Shown here: piece by piece, positions 16,274-25,078 of the stretch | Layout: every line of letters starts with the position of its first letter | Position numbering within the stretch: position 1 is the first letter of the stretch | DNA from: an uncultured Oxalobacter sp. | GTDB lineage: Bacteria; Pseudomonadota; Gammaproteobacteria; Burkholderiales; Burkholderiaceae_D | NCBI GenBank assembly: GCA_905202055.1 | Contig: CAJKQK010000015.1 | Span: 1-35,955 of the forward strand | DNA length: 35,955 nucleotides | Direction of reading: 5' to 3' | The notes under the pieces: generated by a model | What the model saw: the letters and a program-made list of their open reading frames with translations, nothing else | What the model was told of the DNA's origin: nothing | Databases searched by the model: none | Program-made: the position numbers and the translations under genes

Positions 16274-19200
16274 ATGGCTACAGGAATAGTCAGAGGCTTG
16301 ATTGGTTCGGTCAGTGTAACCAGTCGCGAAGGCATCACACGGGAATTGCGTATTAGTGATACGGTAGAAATGAATGATACCGTACAGGCTGCCAGTGGCA
16401 GTACCGTACATATTGCATTCGATAACGGCAATTTCGCCACGGTCGGCAGTAACGAAAAACTGGTTCTGGACGCGTCCGTCATCGATCCGATGGCCGGATC
16501 GGATAACAAAACTGCCACCGACCAGAACGTGGCCGACATTCAGGCAATGATCGCAGCAGGGGCTGATCCGACGGAAATCGCCGAAGCGACTGCGGCAGGC
16601 GGAGATTCCGGAACACGCGGAGATCCTGATCATTCCGGTTCCCACTCCTTTGTGGTAGTCGATCAGGCTGCCGCACGGGGTGAAGTCACTCCCGGTTTTG
16701 AAACCGGTACGTTTTCCAGTCCGGTGCCGGAAACCGAAAATGATGACGGACGAATCGATACTTTCCTTGCCGATCATGATACCGATGCCAATCCGGACAG
16801 TCCGGACGTTTTATCGCCCGCTCCGGACATACCATCCCCCACCCCGGACATTCCCCCTTCCAATAGCAACCCTGTCATTACAGACGAAGGCCAGGGCCTT
16901 CTGGTGAAAGAATCGGGAGTCAGCACGACAGATCAGGGAGGGAAACCCGGCTGGGCCATCGGCGACCATAACCATGCCATTGCCGGGAAACCCGTCGATG
17001 AAGGGTCTTTCAAGGTCACTGATGCGGACGGAGACACTCTGACGACGACCCTGCTGGACAAGAACGGGGTTCCGGTGAAGGGAGTGGTAACGGACGATTC
17101 CGGCACGATGACTGTCCAGACCGAATACGGTACCCTGACGGTGACGCCCACAGAAGGCGCGGATGGTTCCGTTACCTATACCTATCATTATGAACTGGAC
17201 AACACACTGGCCGATTCGTTAAACGAAGGCGACGATCCTGTTCAGGAACACTTCCAGATCGAGGTATCCGACGGTCATGGCGGAACCGTTACGCAACCGG
17301 TCGATATCACCATCGAGGGCACGAACGATGCCCCGACTTTCAATGGCCACGGCCAGAACATCCAGCTGAAGGAAGAAGGCGTTTATAACGGCAACCATGA
17401 AACGACTGACGACCACAAGGATAACGGTTTCGTTTTCGAACAGAACGACCGTCCTAAAGTTCAGGGAGATCTCTCGACTTATGTGACCGATGCGGACAAG
17501 GGAGCCGACCTGACCTATACGGTCGATCATTTCAATGTCAAAAACTCCGCTGCTGATTCTGTCGAAACGACGCTTTATACCGCCAACAATACGGCGGTTA
17601 TCGATGAAACGACAGGAAAACCGGTCCAGATAACAGTCGAAATGGTCGGAACACCGACGATCGATGCCAGTGGAATCCAGACGATCCATACCAATTACGG
17701 CACTCTGACGGTCGACACCAAAACAGGCCACTATACGTTCGAGCTCGGGGGAAGCGAGGAAGCTGACAAACTCGTCAACAGCATGGCCGCCGGTGAAAAA
17801 TTCACCTTCCAGTTCGAAACCCTTGTTACCGACCAGTTCGGAGCCATCGGCAAACATGTCCTTAGTGTCGTCATTGAAGGGGCAAATGACATTCCGACCC
17901 TGACGGTAGACAAGCTTGTGCTGGATGTCACCGAACAGGGAGAGAACGTCAGTCCCGAATACGCCGGTACCGATTCCGGTCATGCACAGGGTACGGACAT
18001 CGATCGCGGTGCAGAGCTCCATTACAGCCTGATCGATGAAAACGGCAGGGAAACCACGATTATCAAAACTGACTACGGTACCCTGACCATCGATGCAGAC
18101 GGCAAATACCACTTTACCATTGACAATACTTCCGATGCCGTCAAAGCGCTGGGTGAAGGCGATACCCGATCCGCAGGCCCGTTTACCATTCGTGTGACCG
18201 ACGAACACGGTGCCTATACCGAACAGGAAATCGAGGTCAACGTCCACGGTGCCAAAGACGCCCCGGTCATCAGCGATCATCTCGTCGTCAACGAACATGG
18301 TCTTGACAATGCCTCCGACGCTTCCGAAACGGCAGCCATCAAGGCACCGGACGGCTACCGAATCATCGATGCCGAGAATGGTCAACACGGTACCGTATCG
18401 CAGGACGCCGACGGCAACTGGCATTACACTCTGTCTGGCGCGATCGATTCGGGCAACCATCCCGGAACCAATACCGTCACCGGTGCCGATACCGTCAACA
18501 TGACGGTGGAAGACGCTAACGGCAACCGCTTTACCATCGACGTCAAGGTCGACATCGTCGACGACGTTCCTGTCATCGATCTGGGCGGACACGATTATCA
18601 GAACATCCATGTCGATTCAGGTTCAACCATTCATGAAGCGACTGGCTCCATTCACTATGACTTCGGTGCGGATGACGGCCAGGGCAAATCCCTGACGGTT
18701 TCCATTGGTGAAAGAACCGTCGACGCCTCCGGTATACTCGAAAACGGTTCACAAACCATACAGGGTGAATTCGGCAAATTGACCATCAATGCTGACGGCA
18801 GCTACAGTTATCAGGCCAATCCGAACATTCACGGTGGTGCCCAGGACAGTTTTGTCATTACTATTACCGATGCCGATGGCGATACGAAAGACGTCAAGCT
18901 GGATATAGATGTCACACCGTCCGGCATCACGGCCGGAAATGCTTCAGCCATCGTTTCCGAACACGATATTGCCGGTAACGATCATGCCAATACCGGTTCC
19001 GATGCCTTGCATGGTCAGGACAATGTGCCCGGCAACCCCGCTGTTGACGAATCCGTGTTTTCCGGCCATCTTGATCTCGATTACGGCGTCAATGGCGCCG
19101 CGCACGATGACGCGTTTGTCTGGAACATCCCTTCCGGCAATGGAGTCCAGGCGATGATAGACGGATCATGGCAATCGGTTACCTGGAGTGTGAACGGGAC

Positions 19201-21349
19201 TACGCTTACCGGCACGGCTGGAGGTGAAACGGTCTTTACGCTGACGATCGATCCTGCCACCGGAGATTATCAGGCTGCGCTGAATGCCGCACTGCAACAC
19301 AATGCACCGGACGGGACGGACATGTCGGACAGCAATGTCGACTTTTCCGGACAGACAGACGCCTCTTCAGGATTGTATTTCGGATATACCATTACCGACG
19401 CATCCGGCAATACGGCAAAGGGCGGTCTCGATGTGGACGTTCAGGATGATATACCTGTGTTCAGCCAGTCATCCGATTCGGTGACCGTCACGGATCACCA
19501 TTACTATACGGATAATTCAGAACTGAAGTTTTCCGCCGATAATATTGGAGAAGGTAACCATTCCGTTTCGTTCGGCGACAATCTGTCCATTTCGGCGGGT
19601 ACCGTTCATTACGGTAATGACGGAAACATTTCGACAATTGATTCATCCGACGGAACGTTGTACTACAAAAATCCTGCCGATAGCAAATTTGCAGGTCTCG
19701 GTGTTCAGGATACGGTTATCGACGATGCACTGATGAATGGGCAAGACTATAATGGAAAAGGACGTTTTCCGGAGATCAATTACAGCCAGGGCGATAACTC
19801 CTCCGAAGCGATTGTGATTGACCTGAACGGCAAAATCGCTTACGGCATGAATATCGACCTCAGCAATTTCTTTGGCGGCAAAGGTGAAGGAGCGGAAAAA
19901 GCCCTTTTCACGTTCTACCTGAACGGTGAAATTGTCGACGTCAAGGAACTGACGTCTGCCCAGAACTCCGGTCTGGTAAATGGCACGTTCAATTCAGTCA
20001 CGGCAGGTTTCGACAAAGTCGTGATTTCAGCGATCGACAATGGCATATCGCAAGGCCCGCTAAAGGACAACAGCGATTTCTCCATCTCATCCATCCAGTT
20101 CATCACGGCCAGCGGGCAACCACTTGTCACAGCTGAAGGACATGTCGAAGCCACCAGCGCAGACGGTATCAAATCGTATGACTTCGGCGACATGGCTTTC
20201 GAAATGGCTGACGGTGAAAAAATCAGTCTTACCCATACCACTACGTCCAACGGCGACATCATTACCGGAACGCTGGCTGATGGTACGGTCGTACTGCAGG
20301 GCTTTTTGAGCGACAACGGGACATGGTCTCTTCACCAATATGTCTCCGGTATCCACAATGTCGGCAGTAATAACCTAACGATTGATTTCGTTGCCACAGA
20401 CAATGACGGCGACCGGACGACACATGACACGGTTATTCCGGCAACCCCTGACATCGCTCATGTCGAAGTGAACGAACACGGCCTCGACAATGTAGCTGAC
20501 ACGCTTGTCGATCCCGGCATGGCAAGCAGCCAGAACGATTTGCTCATCGGAGGAACCGGACACGATATTCTTGTCGGTCAGGGTGGCAACGATCTTCTGA
20601 TCGGCGACGGCGACAATAGTTTGACACACGATGGCAGTCTGGATCATCTCCATGATCTGTTGGGTACGCATGCGCAAGGGGATGATCTGGCTGCAGGAAT
20701 CCATCATCTGTTCGATCATGGGACCGCACAGGAAATCCATGATTTCACGCATGGCATTGAAAACCTGAACGTCGAAAACAGCCACGACGGCAATGACCAT
20801 CTCTACGGCGGAACAGGCGATGACATTCTGATCGGCATGGGTGGAAACGACCACCTGTATGGAGGTGAAGGTCATGATATCCTGCTCGGCGGCAGCGGCA
20901 ACGATGTGCTGGTCGGTGGCAAGGGCGACGATATCCTGTCCGGAGGAACCGGTAACGACATATTCAAATATATGACTGGCGATCTGGATGGTGTCACGCA
21001 CGGCGATACCATTACGGATTTCCATCTGGGCAATCTGAATGAGTCGAACGGCCAGCTCGACGCGAATGCCGACGTGCTCGACATCAGCGAACTGATCTCG
21101 GGCCACGACAAGCCGACCAGTCTGGAATCCCTTGTCAACGGTGGATATCTCAGCTTTGACGATGTCAGCGAAAACGCAGACGGCACCCTGACTGTCAAAC
21201 TGTCGATCGATGTAGACGGCAAGGACGGGGACGCCCACATGACGAATCTGGCGACGATAACGATGACCGGTTTCGAGCATCATGCAGGTATCGATATCGT
21301 ACAGGACCTGATGGATCAGCTGGTTCACAACCAGAACATCAAATTCTAG
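16274..21349 (+). CDS. Giant LapA/BapA-like RTX adhesin with a LapG-type cleavage site
   Basis: The 1691-residue protein is a type I secreted biofilm adhesin. Residues 1-105 match the retention module that holds LapA-type adhesins in the outer-membrane TolC-like pore (MATGIVRGLIGSVSVTSREG, then GNFATVGSNEKLVLD). Residues 106-109 are TAAG, as in the di-alanine site cut by the periplasmic protease LapG under c-di-GMP control through LapD. A Pro/Asp-rich linker (about 176-198) follows. Then come several cadherin/VCBS-like repeats, marked by EGTNDAP, EGANDIP and HGAKDAP at their ends. RTX nonapeptides (GGxGxD) begin near residue 1421, are interrupted by a His-rich stretch, resume (about 1505-1570), and lead to a VCA0849-type C-terminal secretion domain (DVLDISELI, then ITMTGFEH). 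The ATG has a strong Shine-Dalgarno. No T1SS, LapD or LapG gene is in the window. Confidence 0.93.
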   Translation: MATGIVRGLIGSVSVTSREGITRELRISDTVEMNDTVQAASGSTVHIAFDNGNFATVGSNEKLVLDASVIDPMAGSDNKTATDQNVADIQAMIAAGADPTEIAEATAAGGDSGTRGDPDHSGSHSFVVVDQAAARGEVTPGFETGTFSSPVPETENDDGRIDTFLADHDTDANPDSPDVLSPAPDIPSPTPDIPPSNSNPVITDEGQGLLVKESGVSTTDQGGKPGWAIGDHNHAIAGKPVDEGSFKVTDADGDTLTTTLLDKNGVPVKGVVTDDSGTMTVQTEYGTLTVTPTEGADGSVTYTYHYELDNTLADSLNEGDDPVQEHFQIEVSDGHGGTVTQPVDITIEGTNDAPTFNGHGQNIQLKEEGVYNGNHETTDDHKDNGFVFEQNDRPKVQGDLSTYVTDADKGADLTYTVDHFNVKNSAADSVETTLYTANNTAVIDETTGKPVQITVEMVGTPTIDASGIQTIHTNYGTLTVDTKTGHYTFELGGSEEADKLVNSMAAGEKFTFQFETLVTDQFGAIGKHVLSVVIEGANDIPTLTVDKLVLDVTEQGENVSPEYAGTDSGHAQGTDIDRGAELHYSLIDENGRETTIIKTDYGTLTIDADGKYHFTIDNTSDAVKALGEGDTRSAGPFTIRVTDEHGAYTEQEIEVNVHGAKDAPVISDHLVVNEHGLDNASDASETAAIKAPDGYRIIDAENGQHGTVSQDADGNWHYTLSGAIDSGNHPGTNTVTGADTVNMTVEDANGNRFTIDVKVDIVDDVPVIDLGGHDYQNIHVDSGSTIHEATGSIHYDFGADDGQGKSLTVSIGERTVDASGILENGSQTIQGEFGKLTINADGSYSYQANPNIHGGAQDSFVITITDADGDTKDVKLDIDVTPSGITAGNASAIVSEHDIAGNDHANTGSDALHGQDNVPGNPAVDESVFSGHLDLDYGVNGAAHDDAFVWNIPSGNGVQAMIDGSWQSVTWSVNGTTLTGTAGGETVFTLTIDPATGDYQAALNAALQHNAPDGTDMSDSNVDFSGQTDASSGLYFGYTITDASGNTAKGGLDVDVQDDIPVFSQSSDSVTVTDHHYYTDNSELKFSADNIGEGNHSVSFGDNLSISAGTVHYGNDGNISTIDSSDGTLYYKNPADSKFAGLGVQDTVIDDALMNGQDYNGKGRFPEINYSQGDNSSEAIVIDLNGKIAYGMNIDLSNFFGGKGEGAEKALFTFYLNGEIVDVKELTSAQNSGLVNGTFNSVTAGFDKVVISAIDNGISQGPLKDNSDFSISSIQFITASGQPLVTAEGHVEATSADGIKSYDFGDMAFEMADGEKISLTHTTTSNGDIITGTLADGTVVLQGFLSDNGTWSLHQYVSGIHNVGSNNLTIDFVATDNDGDRTTHDTVIPATPDIAHVEVNEHGLDNVADTLVDPGMASSQNDLLIGGTGHDILVGQGGNDLLIGDGDNSLTHDGSLDHLHDLLGTHAQGDDLAAGIHHLFDHGTAQEIHDFTHGIENLNVENSHDGNDHLYGGTGDDILIGMGGNDHLYGGEGHDILLGGSGNDVLVGGKGDDILSGGTGNDIFKYMTGDLDGVTHGDTITDFHLGNLNESNGQLDANADVLDISELISGHDKPTSLESLVNGGYLSFDDVSENADGTLTVKLSIDVDGKDGDAHMTNLATITMTGFEHHAGIDIVQDLMDQLVHNQNIKF

Positions 21350-21368
21350 TCTTTACGCTTGCCCTTTC

Positions 21369-21399
21369 AGGGAATGCCGGGTCGGCATTCCCTTGTTTA
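21369..21399 (+). terminator. Intrinsic terminator after the adhesin gene
   Basis: AGGGAATGCCG (21369-21379) pairs perfectly with CGGCATTCCCT (21383-21393) around a 3-nt loop, with a short T-rich tail. It lies 19 nt after the stop codon. Confidence 0.82.
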
Positions 21400-21542
21400 T
21401 TGAACAGGACTGTTCGAAAACAACCGTTTTTGCACAGGTTGTTTAACATGTCCGTTCGTTTGTGTTTATGCCAATCGCGGCGTCATTCAATTCCTGTCAG
21501 TTGATGTAAGATGATTATTTTTCTTCCCGCTCCTGAGATACC

Positions 21543-22454
21543 ATGACTCCATCAACGTCCGCCAAAGGTTATTTGCTGGCCCTGTCGGCAACGGTTTTAT
21601 GGAGTACGACGTTCCCGCTGGCCCGGCTGATCGCTTTTTCCATGTCTCCGGTCGAACTGGCTTTCTGGCGCTGGCTCTTTACGTTTTCCTGCATACTGCC
21701 TTTCGGCTTTGTCGCCGTGAAAAACAACTTGCCAGCTCTCAAAAAGAACTGGAAATGGATTCTGGTCGCCGGCGTGCTCGGCTTTTCCATGTACAGTATC
21801 CTGATGTTCGAGGCAGGCCGGACGACCGATGCCACCAACATGTCATTGATCGCCGCGACCGCACCGGTTTTCATGGCTTTTTTTGCCGTCGCGTTTCTCC
21901 ATGAGCGCCTGTCGTTCCTCCAGATTTCAGGACTCGTCATTGCCGTTACCGGCGTTCTGGTACTGGTGTTGAAAGGGGAATTCCATCGTATCGTCGACCT
22001 GTCCTTTACCATCGGCGACCTCTGGATGGTGCTGGCTGCCTCGCTCTTTGCCGTTTACAGCATTCTGGTTCGCAGGCGTCCTGCCGCCATGCCGCAAAAA
22101 GCCCTCATGACGTCGATGCTGGCCTTCGGTTTTTTCGCACTCTGCCCTTTCATGGCAGCTGAAGCCCTGTCTCCCGGCTATCATCCTCCCGACAGCCAGA
22201 CCATCTGGATCATCCTGTATATCGCCGTTATCCCGACCCTGATCGGTTATCTCCTGTGGAACCGGTCGGTAGAACACATCGGCACGGCCCGTGCCGGTAT
22301 CGTTTATTACAGCATCCCCCTCTTTTCCAGTCTGGAAGCGGTCATTCTCCTGCATGAAACGATTTCGATGCCCCAGATTGTCGGCGGACTGCTTATTATC
22401 GGCGGCATTCTCCTCTCGTCCCTGAACGTGTTAAGAGCGCTGATTCGCCACTGA
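21543..22454 (+). CDS. EamA/DMT-family transporter (second copy)
   Basis: The 303-residue inner-membrane protein has ten predicted hydrophobic segments in two EamA halves: LSATVLWSTTFPLARLIAF at the N-terminus, FLHERLSFLQISGLVIAVTG closing the first half, and the second-half end LLHETISMPQIVGGLLIIGG. It is only distantly similar to the minus-strand EamA protein at 9 kb, so the two are not a recent duplication. The start ATG has only a weak ribosome site (TGAGAT). It is transcribed on its own after the adhesin terminator. A small inverted repeat (TCCCG-GTAT-CGGGA) follows the stop but lacks a T tract. Substrate unknown. Confidence 0.9.
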   Translation: MTPSTSAKGYLLALSATVLWSTTFPLARLIAFSMSPVELAFWRWLFTFSCILPFGFVAVKNNLPALKKNWKWILVAGVLGFSMYSILMFEAGRTTDATNMSLIAATAPVFMAFFAVAFLHERLSFLQISGLVIAVTGVLVLVLKGEFHRIVDLSFTIGDLWMVLAASLFAVYSILVRRRPAAMPQKALMTSMLAFGFFALCPFMAAEALSPGYHPPDSQTIWIILYIAVIPTLIGYLLWNRSVEHIGTARAGIVYYSIPLFSSLEAVILLHETISMPQIVGGLLIIGGILLSSLNVLRALIRH

Positions 22455-22581
22455 AAATCCCGGTATCGGGAGAATCAGGCAATAAAAAGGCGGTTTTCAA
22501 TCTGTGCCGTCAGGGTGTCGCGGGCTATATTGACTCATTGAAAAACAGTCTTCCTTATGAAGCCAATAAACGGAGGAAACC

Positions 22582-23142
22582 ATGCCAAAGAACCTGATTG
22601 CTTACTATTCCCGCCGGGGGAACAATTATTTCGACGGAAAAATTGTCGATTTGCCTGTCGGCAATACGGAAGTGGTCGCCGGAAAAATAGCTCGCATGAC
22701 CGGTGGCGACCTTTTTCGCATCGAAGCGGTCAACCCCTACCCTGCCGATTATGATGAATCGACTGAAGTGGCGAAAATCGAACTCGGCGAAAACGCCCGT
22801 CCCGAACTGACGGCGACCATTCCGGATATCGATGACTACGACGTGATTTATCTGGGCTATCCCATCTGGTGGGGTGTGATGCCCATGCCGGTGATGACTT
22901 TTCTCGAGTCCTGCGACTTTAAAGGCAAGACCATTGTCCCGTTCTGCACGCACGAAGGCAGCGGGCTGGGGATGAGTGAACGCTATATCCGGCAAGCCTG
23001 TCCAAAAGCATCGGTTCTGCCGGGTCTGGCGATCATCGGTCATCTGCGGGACAAGGCTGACAGTCATATTGAACACTGGATGAGAAAAAACGGCCTGTTT
23101 CTGAAACCGGCGGCCTCCGGAAACGGGCACAATCCGGTTTGA
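22582..23142 (+). CDS. Flavodoxin-family protein, copy 1
   Basis: The 186-residue cytoplasmic protein belongs to the flavodoxin_4-like group of FMN-binding electron carriers or quinone/flavin reductases. It begins LIAYYSRRGNNY, has a GNTEVVAGKIA segment equivalent to the phosphate-binding loop but displaced by an insert of about 16 residues, and carries the conserved ring-binding stretch VIYLGYPIWWGVMPMPVMTF and PFCTHEGSGLG. The start has an excellent ribosome site (GGAGGAAACC before ATG 22582). It is followed 183 nt later by a close paralogue, each with its own likely terminator or promoter. It ends in a 20-residue tail that the paralogue lacks. Partner and substrate unknown. Confidence 0.9.
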   Translation: MPKNLIAYYSRRGNNYFDGKIVDLPVGNTEVVAGKIARMTGGDLFRIEAVNPYPADYDESTEVAKIELGENARPELTATIPDIDDYDVIYLGYPIWWGVMPMPVMTFLESCDFKGKTIVPFCTHEGSGLGMSERYIRQACPKASVLPGLAIIGHLRDKADSHIEHWMRKNGLFLKPAASGNGHNPV

Positions 23143-23166
23143 AGGAAAACCGGCACATATAAAAGC

Positions 23167-23198
23167 AAAAGCGGTAAAAACCTTCTGAAACGCTTTTT
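23167..23198 (+). terminator. Candidate terminator after flavodoxin copy 1
   Basis: AAAAGCG (23167-23173) pairs with CGCTTTT (23191-23197) around a 17-nt loop, with the T tract overlapping the arm. It is weaker than the other terminators here. Confidence 0.4.
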
Positions 23199-23258
23199 CT
23201 TCTCCAGGATGATCTGCCGCGATTTCGCCTCACAAGCGACAATCGCGGCCCTTCTCTG

Positions 23259-23287
23259 TTGCATTGCCTTTACCCGTGAACTATATT
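23259..23287 (+). promoter_or_regulatory. Candidate sigma-70 promoter for flavodoxin copy 2
   Basis: TTGCAT (23259-23264) and TATATT (23282-23287) are spaced by exactly 17 nt. The same TATATTGAC string occurs at 22526-22534 upstream of copy 1, suggesting the upstream region was duplicated with the gene. Confidence 0.5.
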
Positions 23288-23325
23288 GACAGTACAAGAG
23301 TTTGTTTCGGCAAGCAGGAGACAAT

Positions 23326-23853
23326 ATGGCAAAAAGTCTGGTCGCTTATTTTTCACGCGGGGAAAACAATCGTTTGGGCGGTGAAACCGTTGGCCTGCCG
23401 GCTGGCAATACGGAAATCGTCGCAAAAGAAATCGCCCGCCAGGTCGATGGCGAACTCTTCCGGATCGAAAGACGGGAACCATATCCGGACGATTACGGAC
23501 AAACGACAAAAGTCGCGTCAGGGGAACTCATTGAAAACGCCCGTCCCGAATTGACTGCAACGGTCAGGGACTTCGATTCCTGCGACGTCATTTACCTTTG
23601 TTTCCCGATCTGGTGGGACGCGATGCCCATGCCGGTGCTGACCTTTCTGGACACGTACGATTTTTCCGGAAAAACAGTGATCCCGTTCTGTACACATGAA
23701 GGCAGCGGGTTCGGCAGAAGCGGTCTTTATATTGAAAAAGCGTGCCGCAACGCCAACATAATCCAGGGGCTGGCTATCAGGATGGACCGATGCAACGATG
23801 ATGCAAGGCAGGTCATTACCGACTGGATAACGAATCAGGCAAAGCAGGCCTGA
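23326..23853 (+). CDS. Flavodoxin-family protein, copy 2
   Basis: The 175-residue protein aligns with copy 1 along its whole length, with roughly half or more of the positions identical by eye: SLVAYFSRGENN, the displaced loop GNTEIVAKEIA, NARPELTATV, VIYLCFPIWWDAMPMPVLTF and PFCTHEGSGFG. It is an FMN-binding flavodoxin-like redox protein. ATG 23326 has AGGAGA upstream; in-frame codons further upstream lack a ribosome site. The copies differ next to the flavin site (GYPIWWGV versus CFPIWWDA), so they may serve different partners. Its stop is only 3 nt from the stop of the convergent exonuclease gene. Confidence 0.9.
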   Translation: MAKSLVAYFSRGENNRLGGETVGLPAGNTEIVAKEIARQVDGELFRIERREPYPDDYGQTTKVASGELIENARPELTATVRDFDSCDVIYLCFPIWWDAMPMPVLTFLDTYDFSGKTVIPFCTHEGSGFGRSGLYIEKACRNANIIQGLAIRMDRCNDDARQVITDWITNQAKQA

Positions 23854-23856
23854 AAC

Positions 23857-24834
23857 CTAAAGGCTTTTGAAGCGCTCGCAAGCCGATTTGAAAGAAAAAC
23901 CGGCGCGTTCGGAGCCGTGTGCATAAAGCTCGTCCAGAAACGCTTTCTCTTCAGCCAGTTCTTCTTCCGCGATGTCTTTCCACCAGTGCCGGTTGGGACC
24001 GGTCGTGCCGTCGTGCCACCGGTAGCCACGGGCTTTCAGGCCGTCTTTCGCCTCGAAAGGCGCACCGAACGCCTGCACTGTCACGGTTTTTTTCGCGGCC
24101 TGTTCAAGCAGGCTGGCGAACGCGTCAGGTTGGCAATGGAGCAGCCATGCCAGTGCCAGACAATCGATGGATGCCCGGTGCGCTTCGTAAAAATAACCCG
24201 ATTTCAACAGCAATTCTTCCTGTTTCAGGTTTTTGAAACCCAGTTCATTCCAGCCAATGCCCGTCAGCGAACAGGCCCATTTTTTCTCGTCGAACCCCTT
24301 GAAGCGTTTCTCGAAAAAGGGGCGGTCGAAAGCGGCATTGTGCGCAACGACCAGAACGGCATCCGAAAGAATGTCGGCGACCAGTTTTTCATCGATCCGT
24401 TTGCCGCGAACCATGTCGTCCGTAATGCCTGTCAGCTCTGTAATGAAAGGTGTGATCGGCTTGCCCGGATCTTCATAGGCACTGACGACGCGTTCGATGG
24501 ATACCAGACGCCGTGCGGACGGGGAAAACAGCACTTTCACGAGTCCCAGCTCGATAATGACGTCCATATCGGACGACAGGCCGGTCGTTTCGGTATCTAA
24601 AATGACGATGGCGATTTCATCGCCTTTGTTGCCGGACAGGGAATACGGCAAGGCGATATCGGGCTTTGTGACCGGAATGCGTTCGAGGATTCTGAAATCG
24701 TCCGAACCGGCCAGCAGTTTGTCCAGACGTTTTTTTAGTGTCTGACGGTCATTTTTGACAATTTCCGGTTTCGGCTCGTTGTCCGGCTCGGCAAACAGAT
24801 CCGCCTGTGATGACGGGAACAGGGATTCTTTCAT
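23857..24834 (-). CDS. DEDDh 3'-5' exonuclease (DnaQ-like)
   Basis: The 325-residue protein carries all three Exo motifs: ExoI ILDTETTG (Asp80, Glu82), ExoII HNAAFDRPF (Asp170) and ExoIII HRASID (His219, Asp224), which makes it a DEDDh nuclease of the DnaQ/RNase T superfamily. About 75 residues precede ExoI. The C-terminal extension has a conserved-looking ARGYRWHDGTTGPNRHWWKD segment also found in stand-alone relatives, so it is not the replicative epsilon subunit by itself. I chose ATG 24834 (MKESLFPSSQ); the frame is open further upstream to 24960 but that stretch reads like non-coding sequence. No clear ribosome site is seen. It is convergent with the flavodoxin pair. Likely a repair or nucleic-acid trimming enzyme; the substrate is not known. 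Confidence 0.87.
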   Translation of the reverse strand: MKESLFPSSQADLFAEPDNEPKPEIVKNDRQTLKKRLDKLLAGSDDFRILERIPVTKPDIALPYSLSGNKGDEIAIVILDTETTGLSSDMDVIIELGLVKVLFSPSARRLVSIERVVSAYEDPGKPITPFITELTGITDDMVRGKRIDEKLVADILSDAVLVVAHNAAFDRPFFEKRFKGFDEKKWACSLTGIGWNELGFKNLKQEELLLKSGYFYEAHRASIDCLALAWLLHCQPDAFASLLEQAAKKTVTVQAFGAPFEAKDGLKARGYRWHDGTTGPNRHWWKDIAEEELAEEKAFLDELYAHGSERAGFSFKSACERFKSL

Positions 24835-25050
24835 TGGCAGTCGGGCTTCGTTAAACAATTCACAATAATCGCGCTTCCAGACTGAATGATACCGCGAGAC
24901 GTCCCTGAAAGCGAACGTAAAAAGAACCGGCCTTCTCTTCTTGACACTCCCGACCGGCATTTCATTTGCCGGACTGATTCTTTTTTATCCAGAAAAGAAG
25001 AATGGATACCACACCGATATGGGCGTGTTGGCACTTATGATGAATCGGGC

Positions 25051-25075
25051 AAAAACCGTCCGTAAACAGGTTTTT
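25051..25075 (-). terminator. Terminator after the BASS-family transporter
   Basis: AAAAACC and GGTTTTT (25051-25057 and 25069-25075) form a 7-bp stem just past the stop codon of the minus-strand gene, with the T stretch inside the 3' arm. Confidence 0.5.
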
Positions 25076-25078
25076 CCA

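Noticed and set aside
17219..18610. 463-codon minus-strand frame inside the adhesin gene
   Set aside because: It is a shadow of the Asp/Thr/Gly-rich repeats; its Val/Asp/Ile-rich translation matches no domain.
24835..24960. N-terminal extension of the exonuclease to 24960
   Set aside because: The added residues look like non-coding translation, and the ATG at 24834 gives a natural N-terminus.
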